Assembly (NCBI GenBank): GCA_039807445.1
Contig: JBDHRG010000222.1
Span: 1-5,754 of the forward strand
DNA length: 5,754 nucleotides
Direction: 5' to 3'
Source: JBDHRG01 sp039807445
GTDB taxonomy: Bacteria > Pseudomonadota > Gammaproteobacteria > Competibacterales > Competibacteraceae
The position numbers and the translations under genes are program-made. The first letter of the stretch is position 1. Each line of letters starts with the position of its first letter. Below the pieces are notes generated by a model that saw only the letters and a list, made by a program, of their open reading frames with translations, made no database searches and was not told where the DNA came from. This document shows positions 1-5,596 of this stretch, piece after piece.

Positions 1-79
1 AGCGGGAAGCGGGAAGCGGGAAGCGGGAAGCGGGAAGCGGGAAGCGGGAAGCGGGAAGCGGGAAGCGGGAAGCGGGAAG
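1..79. repeat. Heptanucleotide tandem repeat (AGCGGGA)11
   Basis: Eleven perfect head-to-tail copies of the 7-bp unit AGCGGGA fill positions 1-77, followed by two more matching bases. The array begins at the first base of the window, so it probably extends further upstream. A 7-bp unit is not a multiple of three, so copy-number change inside a gene would shift frame, but no gene can be recognised across it here. It lies about 120 bp upstream of the candidate promoter of the acc cluster. Perfect identity between copies points to recent expansion by slipped-strand replication, which is an inference. Confidence 0.97.
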
Positions 80-106
80 ACACTGGCATAACGCTCACAT
101 CGCGTC

Positions 107-120
107 TAACGTTTAACGTT
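107..120. repeat. Short heptamer duplication TAACGTT x2
   Basis: Two perfect adjacent copies of TAACGTT, each containing the palindrome AACGTT, followed by a TCACG tail. The unit is 7 bp long like the array at 1-79 but unrelated in sequence. It could be the eroded edge of another heptamer array or a binding site. Nothing in the sequence decides between these. Confidence 0.6.
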
Positions 121-199
121 TCACGGCCCCATGCTGCCGCCAGTACCGCCGAACCCTGCCATTTCGCCGCAGTTCGCGCCCGATCGGCTGTTCGGATGC

Positions 200-228
200 T
201 GGACAGCCCCCTGCGGCTGCGGCAGAAT
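200..228 (+). promoter_or_regulatory. Candidate sigma70 promoter for aroQ remnant-accB-accC
   Basis: A -35 box TGGACA (200-205, 5 of 6 consensus bases) is separated by exactly 17 bp from a -10 box CAGAAT (223-228, 4 of 6 consensus bases). Transcription would start near 235, about 45 bp before the aroQ-remnant start codon at 280 and about 180 bp before accB. It is the best match I found in the upstream region, and its position suits the head of the operon. In E. coli, accBC is regulated by growth rate and by AccB itself. I see no specific site for that here. Confidence 0.5.
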
Positions 229-279
229 CCGCCCATTTTCCCCGGCCGATCCCGGCCACTCCGCACAGGACTGTCCGGC

Positions 280-408
280 ATGGCGAAGCTGCTCGTCCTC
301 AACGGCCCCCGTTCCAATCTGTTCGGCATCCGCGGGTTCGGGGCGCAGGGCTACGCGCTGGTCCTGCAGGCGGCGGACCGCTACCTCACGCATCGCAGCC
401 AGGCATGA
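280..408 (+). pseudogene. aroQ: aroQ remnant: type II 3-dehydroquinate dehydratase with a large internal deletion
   Basis: The 42-residue frame begins MAKLLVLNGP, the family N-terminus, with AGGA (267-270) 9 nt upstream. At about residue 18 it jumps to GFGAQGYALVLQAA, which is the C-terminal helix of the same family. Type II dehydroquinases are about 145-150 residues, so roughly 100 residues are missing from the middle. The loss removes the catalytic tyrosine, the histidine and most shikimate-pathway active-site residues. The conserved Asn after LNGP is also replaced (GPRSN instead of GPNLN). The frame stays open to its stop TGA at 406-408, which overlaps the ATG at 405. In many gammaproteobacteria aroQ sits directly upstream of accB, so the position confirms the identity. 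The remnant cannot be an active dehydratase. The step must be supplied elsewhere in the genome, either by another aroQ or by type I aroD, which is an inference. Confidence 0.88.
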
Positions 409-413
409 GCACC

Positions 414-887
414 ATGGATATCCGCAAGATCAAGAAGCTGATCGAGCTGCTGGAAGAATCCGGCATCTCCGAGATCGAGATCCAGGAAGGCGAAGAGTCG
501 GTGCGCATCTCGCGCCACCCGCAGGGCAGCGCGGTGATGGTGCAGCCGCCGCAGACCTGGGCGCCCGCGGTCGCCGCACCGGTGATGGCCGCGCCCGCTC
601 CGGTCGCCGCTGCCGCCCCTGCCGCCACCGCACCGGCGGTCGAACCCGCCAAAGGGCACGCGGTCAAGTCGCCGATGGTCGGCACCTTCTACCGCGCCTC
701 GGCCCCGGGCGCCAAACCCTTCGTCGAAGTCGGCAGCCACGTCAGCGCCGGCGACACGGTCTGCATCATCGAAGCGATGAAGATGTTCAACCCGATCGAA
801 ACCGACAAGACCGGCGTCGTCACCGCGATCCTGGTCGAGAGCGGCCAGCCGGTCGAGTTCGACCAGCCGCTGATCATCATCGAGTAA
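414..887 (+). CDS. accB: Biotin carboxyl carrier protein of acetyl-CoA carboxylase
   Basis: AccB carries the biotin that AccC carboxylates and presents it to the AccAD carboxyltransferase for malonyl-CoA synthesis in the cytoplasm. From the start at 414 the product is 157 residues (E. coli 156) and begins MDIRKIKKLIEL, the canonical N-terminus. A Pro/Ala-rich flexible linker follows at about residues 45-77. The C-terminal biotinyl domain holds the EAMKM motif with biotinylated Lys123, and the KSPMVGTFYR strand lies at about 85-94. An in-frame ATG at 405 would add three residues (MST) and overlaps the aroQ-remnant stop as ATGA, which could favour coupled re-initiation. I chose 414 because homologues start at MDIRK. 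Shine-Dalgarno matches are poor for both. It is followed by accC after 5 bp. No defects are seen. Confidence 0.96.
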   Translation: MDIRKIKKLIELLEESGISEIEIQEGEESVRISRHPQGSAVMVQPPQTWAPAVAAPVMAAPAPVAAAAPAATAPAVEPAKGHAVKSPMVGTFYRASAPGAKPFVEVGSHVSAGDTVCIIEAMKMFNPIETDKTGVVTAILVESGQPVEFDQPLIIIE

Positions 888-892
888 GCCGC

Positions 893-2239
<1,347 letters not shown>

Positions 2240-2243
2240 GGCG

Positions 2244-3137
2244 ATGGGCGAAGCGAAGATCTCCTGGCTGCAGCTGACGCTCGAGGCCGGCGGCGGGCTC
2301 GACGCCGGGCGCCTCGAGGACGCGCTGCTCGAAGCCGGCGCGGTCGCGGTGACGCTGACCGACGCCGCCGACGAGCCGATCCTCGAGCCGGCACCGGGCG
2401 AGACGCCGCTGTGGTCGCACACGCGCGTCACCGGACTGTTCGACGCCGCGACCGACCTCGACGGCGTGCGCGCCGAGCTGCGCGCGCTGCTCGGCAGCGT
2501 GCCCGAGCGCGACGCCGCCGGGCTCGAGGAGCGCGACTGGGTGCGCGCCTGGATGGACAACTTCCAGCCGATGCGCTTCGGCGAGCGGCTGTGGGTCGTG
2601 CCCTCGTGCAGCGCGCCGCCGGAGCCCGGGGCGGTCAACCTGCTGCTCGATCCGGGGCTGGCCTTCGGTACCGGCACCCACCCGAGCACCGCGATGTGCC
2701 TCGAATGGCTGGCCGGTGCCGGGGTGGACGGCGCGCGCGTGATCGACTACGGCTGCGGCTCGGGCATCCTGGCGATCGCCGCGCTGAAGCTCGGCGCCAC
2801 CGAGGCCTGGGGCGTCGACATCGACCCGCAGGCCTGGCTTGCGACGCGCAGCAATGCCGACGCCAACGGCATCGCCGCCGAGCGACTGAAGGTCGGTGCG
2901 CCCGAGGCGCTGCCCCCGGATCCGGCCGACGTGGTGCTCGCCAACATCCTCGCCGGCCCGCTGATCGTGCTGGCGCCGCGGCTCGCCGCGCTGACCCGCC
3001 CCGGCGGTCGGCTGGTGCTCGCCGGCCTGCTCGCGCGCCACGCCGCCGAGGTGATCGCCGCCTACGCCCCCTGGTTCGAGCTGCGCACCGGTGCGCAGCG
3101 CGACGAGTGGGTGCGGCTGGAGGGGCTTCGCCGGTAG
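2244..3137 (+). CDS. prmA: Ribosomal protein L11 methyltransferase
   Basis: PrmA trimethylates ribosomal protein L11 using S-adenosylmethionine. The product is 297 residues (E. coli 293). Residues 1-55 form the L11-recognition domain. The linker and catalytic domain carry LDPGLAFGTGTHPST (135-149), SAM motif I VIDYGCGSGILAIAALKLGA (166-185), the acidic motif GVDIDPQA (190-197) and the family signature VLANILAGPL (231-240). AAGG (2231-2234) lies 9 nt before the ATG, inside the end of accC, so translation is probably coupled to accC with a 4-bp gap. The stop TAG at 3135-3137 runs straight into the heptamer hairpin. In pseudomonads and several relatives a DUF3426 gene lies between prmA and dusB. 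None is present here. Confidence 0.97.
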   Translation: MGEAKISWLQLTLEAGGGLDAGRLEDALLEAGAVAVTLTDAADEPILEPAPGETPLWSHTRVTGLFDAATDLDGVRAELRALLGSVPERDAAGLEERDWVRAWMDNFQPMRFGERLWVVPSCSAPPEPGAVNLLLDPGLAFGTGTHPSTAMCLEWLAGAGVDGARVIDYGCGSGILAIAALKLGATEAWGVDIDPQAWLATRSNADANGIAAERLKVGAPEALPPDPADVVLANILAGPLIVLAPRLAALTRPGGRLVLAGLLARHAAEVIAAYAPWFELRTGAQRDEWVRLEGLRR

Positions 3138-3202
3138 TGCGAGGCACGAGGCACGGCGAGGATGCGTTCTTTCCTCGCACCTCGTGCCTCGCACCTCGCA
3201 CC
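3137..3202. repeat. Intergenic hairpin built from heptamer repeats
   Basis: The left arm is GTGCGAGGCACGAG (3137-3150). It is perfectly complementary to CTCGTGCCTCGCAC (3181-3194), giving a 14-bp stem. A second inner stem pairs GCGAGG (3156-3161) with CCTCGC (3173-3178) around an 11-nt loop. The right arm is also a tandem array of four 7-mers: CTCGCAC, CTCGTGC, CTCGCAC, CTCGCAC (3174-3201). The structure starts at the prmA stop codon and could act as a transcription pause or mRNA 3' stabiliser. It lacks a U-tract, so it is not a classical intrinsic terminator. Confidence 0.9.
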
Positions 3203-3232
3203 TGTTCTATCGCCTCACCCCCGAGCTTCGGC

Positions 3233-3238
3233 TATCAT
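3233..3238 (+). promoter_or_regulatory. Possible -10 element upstream of dusB-fis
   Basis: TATCAT matches four of six consensus bases and is followed by the GC-rich stretch CCGTCCCCCC, 34 bp before the dusB ATG. No convincing -35 box lies at 16-18 bp spacing. In E. coli the dusB-fis promoter is growth-rate and stringently controlled and has a GC-rich discriminator, which this arrangement resembles. The position after the hairpin suits a second transcription unit, but the evidence is thin. Confidence 0.35.
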
Positions 3239-3272
3239 CCGTCCCCCCTTCCCGAGCTTCCCGCCCGCGTCC

Positions 3273-4259
3273 ATGCGCATCGGCCCGTACACCATAGATC
3301 CCCCGGTCGTGCTCGCGCCGATGGCCGGCGTCACCGACCGCCCCTTCCGTCAGCTGTGCAAGCGCCTCGGCGCCGGCCTGGCGGTGTCGGAGATGGTCAC
3401 CGCCGACAGCCGGCTGTGGCACACCGACAAGTCGCGGCTGCGCCTCGACCACGCCGGCGAACCGGGGCTGAAGAGCGTGCAGATCGCCGGCGCCGATCCG
3501 GCGATGATGGCCGAGGCCGCACGCCTCAACGTCGCGCGCGGCGCGCAAGTGATCGACATCAACATGGGTTGCCCGGCGAAGAAGGTCTGCAACGTCGCCG
3601 CCGGCTCGGCGCTGCTGCGCGACGAGGCGCTGGTCGCGCGCATCCTCGACGCCGTGGTCGGCGCGGTTGAGGTGCCGGTGACGCTGAAGATCCGCACCGG
3701 CTGGGACCCCGAGCACCGCAACGGCGTGCGCGTCGCCCGGCTCGCCGAGAACGTCGGCATCGCCGCACTCGCGGTGCACGGCCGCACCCGCGCCTGCGGC
3801 TTCGTCGGTGCGGTCGAGTACGACACCGTGCGCGCGATCAAGGCGGCGGTGGCCATCCCGGTGCTGGTCAACGGCGACATCGACAGCCCGGAGAAGGCGC
3901 GCGAAGCGCTGGCGCGCACCGGCGCCGACGCGGTGATGATCGGCCGCGCCGCACAGGGCCGCCCCTGGATCTTCCGCGAGATCGCCTACTATCTTTCGAC
4001 CGGCGAGCGCCTGGCCGAACCCGGGATCGCCGAGGTGCGCGACCTCCTGCTCGGCCACCTCGACACGCTCCATGCCTTCTACGGCGAGCACTCGGGCGTG
4101 CGCATCGCGCGCAAGCACCTCGGCTGGTACTGCCGGGGGCGTGCCGGCTCCGAGGCCTTCCGCGACGCGGTCAACCGCGTCGAGACCCGCCAGGAACAGC
4201 TCGCCTGCGTGCGGGCGTATTTCGACCGACTCGAACTGCAGGAGCCCCTCGCCGCATGA
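3273..4259 (+). CDS. dusB: tRNA-dihydrouridine synthase B
   Basis: DusB is an FMN enzyme that reduces uridine to dihydrouridine in tRNA (U17 in E. coli) with NADPH. The product is 328 residues from the ATG at 3273 (E. coli 321) and begins MRIGPYTIDPPVVLAPMAGV. The TIM-barrel FMN signature APMAGVTDRPFR spans 15-26. The catalytic cysteine is Cys100 in INMGCP. Lys139, His169, NGDI (200-203) and IGRAAQGRPW (223-232) are the expected flavin and tRNA contacts. KHLGWY (281-286) marks the C-terminal helical domain, as in DusB. The frame is open back to 3162, but that extension translates the heptamer hairpin, so the start at 3273 is preferred although no clear Shine-Dalgarno precedes it. The stop overlaps fis as ATGA, a conserved dusB-fis arrangement. 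Confidence 0.96.
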   Translation: MRIGPYTIDPPVVLAPMAGVTDRPFRQLCKRLGAGLAVSEMVTADSRLWHTDKSRLRLDHAGEPGLKSVQIAGADPAMMAEAARLNVARGAQVIDINMGCPAKKVCNVAAGSALLRDEALVARILDAVVGAVEVPVTLKIRTGWDPEHRNGVRVARLAENVGIAALAVHGRTRACGFVGAVEYDTVRAIKAAVAIPVLVNGDIDSPEKAREALARTGADAVMIGRAAQGRPWIFREIAYYLSTGERLAEPGIAEVRDLLLGHLDTLHAFYGEHSGVRIARKHLGWYCRGRAGSEAFRDAVNRVETRQEQLACVRAYFDRLELQEPLAA

Positions 4260-4519
4260 CCGCCGACTCGAACCGCGAGCCGTCCGCCTGCGCCCCGCTG
4301 CGCGCGCAGGTGCAGGCTGCGCTGCACGAATACTTCCAGCACCTCGACGGTCAGCTGCCCAACGGCCTGTACCAGTTCGTGCTCGCCGAGGTGGAGCATC
4401 CGCTGCTCGAGACGGTGATGCACTACACCCGCGGCAACCAGACCAAGGCCGCCGAAGTGCTCGGCATCAACCGCAGCACGCTGCGCAAGAAACTCAGGCA
4501 GTATGGGCTCGACCAGTAG
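4256..4519 (+). CDS. fis: Nucleoid-associated DNA-bending protein Fis
   Basis: Fis is a small homodimeric DNA-bending factor that acts at rRNA and tRNA promoters, in chromosome organisation and in site-specific recombination. The product is 87 residues (E. coli 98), with a shorter N-terminal arm. The core LYQFVLAEVEHPLLETVM (38-55) forms the dimerisation helices. TRGNQTKAAEVLGINRSTLRKKL (58-80) is the C-terminal helix-turn-helix, nearly identical to E. coli. The DNA-contacting Asn72, Arg73, Thr75, Arg77 and Lys78 (equivalents of Asn84-Lys90) are kept, while the E. coli Lys94 equivalent is Gln. The start overlaps the dusB stop by ATGA, and AGGAG (4240-4244) lies 11 nt upstream, so translation is coupled. 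In many relatives purH follows fis. Here a terminator-like hairpin and integron debris follow instead. Confidence 0.97.
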   Translation: MTADSNREPSACAPLRAQVQAALHEYFQHLDGQLPNGLYQFVLAEVEHPLLETVMHYTRGNQTKAAEVLGINRSTLRKKLRQYGLDQ

Positions 4520-4544
4520 CGGCGGCGCCACTTTAATTGCGCGG

Positions 4545-4566
4545 AAAACCCCGGCCTTCAGCCGGG
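4545..4566 (-). terminator. Hairpin terminator downstream of fis, best read on the - strand
   Basis: CCCGGC (4550-4555) and GCCGGG (4561-4566) form a perfect 6-bp stem with a 5-nt loop. Read on the - strand the stem is followed by GTTTTCC, a short U-tract, so it would stop transcription coming from the integrase side. On the + strand, the direction of fis, there is an A-tract before the stem but ACCGTCCC after it. The + strand half of what looks like a bidirectional terminator is therefore missing. Confidence 0.6.
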
Positions 4567-4839
4567 ACCGTCCCGTCACGCGCCCCGTGGCCTCCCCGGC
4601 GCCAGCCCGTCGAGGGGGCTGAGCAGGCGCCCGCCGTTCAGCACGTGCGTACGGATGTCGTGGCCAGACTCGAGCAGCTGGGTGGCGAAGCGGTGGCAGC
4701 TGGCCGGCAGGCAATGCGTATTGCCAGCCCCATTCCCGGTTGGGGTTCGGGTACTTACGCTCCAGCGCGAACAGAGGGCTCGAACAGTTCCAATTAAATA
4801 TACTCAAGTCTGCATAATTCTTCTCAATATGGGTAGATT

Positions 4840-5032
4840 GTGAAACCGTTGGCGGTGCATCAACTTCCCGCCCGATGGTTGCAGCCCACACATCCCCCCT
4901 ACACTCAGGTTTCCAGGAAACTGGACTACGGCAAGCTCTGCCGGAAGTGAAGCCTGTGGAGAGGTTGTGAGACCTGGGGGAGCATGAGGTCGCCTCATCG
5001 GCGTAAAGCTCCCCGCTGTGGGGAGTTTTATT
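4840..5032 (+). ncRNA. Candidate structured RNA inside the integrase pseudogene
   Basis: The segment can fold into successive helices. GAAACC (4842-4847) pairs with GGTTTC (4908-4913) and encloses GGCGG/CCGCC (4851-4855 with 4868-4872). An interrupted 8-bp hairpin follows, ACT plus CGGCA against TGCCG plus AGT (4925-4948). Then come AGGT/ACCT (4962-4975) and ATGAGG/CCTCAT (4984-4998), and finally the terminator at 5005-5032. No ORF competes convincingly. Possible long-range pairs are CCACA (4886-4890) with TGTGG (4955-4959). This could be an independent small RNA, the RNA of a transposon-linked system such as a HEARO/omega-RNA-like element, or chance folding of GC-rich DNA. I do not recognise the family and see no strong promoter. 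Confidence 0.35.
5005..5032 (+). terminator. Intrinsic terminator
   Basis: CTCCCC (5009-5014), loop GCTGT (5015-5019), GGGGAG (5020-5025), then TTTTATT. The upstream AAAG (5005-5008) can extend the stem to 10 bp by pairing with TTTT, with one G-U pair. This is a textbook rho-independent terminator for + strand transcription. No recognisable gene ends here, which implies a transcript from within the insert or read-through. GGGGAGC at 4977-4983 is complementary to GCTCCCC at 5008-5014 and could form a competing antiterminator. Confidence 0.78.
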
Positions 5033-5400
5033 GGCGAAAACCAAGCCGCTTCCCTGGGCAGTCTCGTTGAAACAGGAAGTCAGCGGCAGATTTGTTCAGC
5101 ATTGGACAGATTTGCGTAGGTATGACGGAGCGGCTCAGGAACGCCTCGATCTCCGCCCTGCCCATCTCGCGCGGGTGGCGCTTGTGATGGAACAGGATGT
5201 AGCGCCTGATCCAGCCCAGGTAGGCCTGCTCGATGCAGATGCTGTAGTGCCGCAGGCGGATCGCGTCCCGGACCTGATCCAGCAGCCGCGGCGCCTGCCT
5301 GCCGGTGGGAGGCTGCATCTGCATATCGTCCTCGGCTCCCCCAAACCACCCGTCATAAACAAAGACAAATCAATACGTTATGAAAACCATCGATCCATCT

Positions 5401-5417
5401 GCGTGTTGTATCACGCA
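5401..5417. promoter_or_regulatory. Palindrome copy 1, GCGTGTTGTATCACGCA
   Basis: An inverted repeat with arms TGCGTG (5400-5405) and CACGCA (5412-5417) around a 6-nt centre, located about 75 bp upstream of the integrase start. It is 15 of 17 identical to the copy at 5539-5555. The two differing bases are symmetric about the central TGTA. The shape suits a dimeric repressor operator, but the protein is unknown. Confidence 0.6.
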
Positions 5418-5480
5418 TGTCAGTAGACCAGCCCCGGGTCTCCATACCCCCTATGGGCTTTTGCTCCGCCGATACGCCTC

Positions 5481-5509
5481 TTGATTTTCGACGATCACCT
5501 GATTTTATT
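5481..5509 (+). promoter_or_regulatory. Possible cassette promoter (Pc-like)
   Basis: TTGATT (5481-5486) is separated by 17 bp from TTTATT (5504-5509), each matching four of six consensus bases. It points toward the cassette. The start point would fall near 5516, so the palindrome at 5539-5555 would lie in the early transcribed region. Integrons normally drive cassettes from a promoter in or near intI and attI, which this placement fits. Confidence 0.4.
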
Positions 5510-5536
5510 ACCAAAGGCGTCCCACCGACGAGGTGC

Positions 5537-5556
5537 GTGCGTGATGTAACACGCAC
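5537..5556. promoter_or_regulatory. Palindrome copy 2 next to attI, GTGCGTG-N6-CACGCAC
   Basis: Perfect 7-bp arms around ATGTAA, with the 17-bp core GCGTGATGTAACACGCA at 5539-5555 shared with copy 1. GGTGCGT also occurs directly at 5532-5538 and 5560-5566, so the motif brackets the palindrome. It ends 20 bp before the recombination point. It could be an accessory integrase-binding site of attI or an operator for the cassette transcript. Confidence 0.6.
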
Positions 5557-5559
5557 GTT

Positions 5560-5582
5560 GGTGCGTCTAATTGTTGTTAGGC
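5560..5582 (+). other. attI-like integron recombination site
   Basis: The sequence ends in GTTAGGC (5576-5582), the canonical integron core (GTTRRRY) with the crossover expected between G5576 and T5577. A left half-site CTAA (5567-5570) precedes it, comparable to the CTAA of class 1 attI. It lies between a divergent integrase remnant and an ORF with a ribosome-binding site that begins just after the core, which is the standard attI context. No complete attC is visible because the window ends inside the first cassette. Confidence 0.78.
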
Positions 5583-5596
5583 TAAGGAGAATGTCC

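Larger units (their letters stand above)
4786..5130. other. Unrelated segment replacing the integrase core
   Basis: About 345 bp between the two IntI homology blocks shows no similarity to integrase in any frame I examined, and no convincing coding frame. It is less GC-rich than the acc cluster. Imperfect end similarity exists (CAAGTCTG at 4805-4812, and CAAATCTG on the - strand at 5114-5107), compatible with terminal inverted repeats of a small mobile element but too weak to claim one. CAGATTTG occurs twice directly (5087-5094 and 5107-5114). The centre is a run of hairpins ending in a terminator, described separately. Insertion of a small element or a deletion-substitution are both possible. 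Confidence 0.7.
4576..5324 (-). pseudogene. intI: Integron integrase (IntI), fragmented and inactive
   Basis: Read from 5324 down, the first ~64 residues match the N-terminal core-binding domain of integron integrases (RHYSICIEQAYLGWIRRYIL, then HPREMGRAEIEAFLS), with GAGGA before the ATG. Homology stops near 5130. It resumes near 4785 with LFALERKYPNPNREWGWQYA, an IntI catalytic-domain segment. A deletion and frame change then lead to HRFATQLLESGHDIRT (about 4695-4648), which joins directly to HVLNGGRLLSPLDGL and a TGA at 4578-4576. Lost are most of the catalytic domain, the TLR of the HxxR box, and the LLGH...TTxIYT segment with the catalytic tyrosine. Intact IntI is about 320-340 residues, so this copy cannot recombine DNA. 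Its orientation, diverging from an attI-like site and a cassette, is typical of integrons. Confidence 0.92.
5325..5576. other. Integrase-cassette intergenic region containing attI
   Basis: About 250 bp without a convincing gene separate the integrase start from the first cassette. It holds two related palindromes (5401-5417 and 5539-5555), a weak hairpin CCATA/TATGG (5442-5456) followed by GGGCTTTT, a possible cassette promoter (5481-5509) and the attI core. I find no clear LexA box of the type that controls intI in SOS-regulated integrons, and no good promoter facing the integrase. Confidence 0.7.

Noticed and set aside
104..120. GTCTAAC and GTTTAAC resembling the RYYYAAC half of an attC site
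   Set aside because: No matching GTTRRRY partner or attC-like fold lies nearby. The heptamer duplication explains the sequence.
131..892. N-terminal extension of the accC frame back to 131
   Set aside because: It overlaps accB in another frame, is Arg-rich and has no AccC similarity. The family N-terminus is at 893.
3162..3272. N-terminal extension of dusB
   Set aside because: It translates the heptamer hairpin and a Pro-rich stretch. Homologues begin at MRIGPYTI (3273).
2411..3670. A 419-codon + strand frame across prmA and dusB
   Set aside because: It is an out-of-frame, Arg-rich shadow of both genes with no motifs.
4710..4725. Palindrome GGCAAT-GCGT-ATTGCC
   Set aside because: It lies within integrase-derived codons next to a deletion junction. 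A single 6-bp stem there is not enough for a regulatory call.
4909..4921. Palindrome GTTTCC-A-GGAAAC as an operator
   Set aside because: It overlaps the closing helix of the structured segment, and nothing nearby is a clear promoter.
4079..5044. A 321-codon - strand frame spanning the end of dusB, fis and the integrase remnant
   Set aside because: Only its short LFALERKYPNPNREWGWQYA part is integrase. The rest is antisense to fis and dusB or translates the insert.
5031..5426. A 131-codon + strand frame
   Set aside because: It is antisense to the integrase N-terminus and has no independent support.
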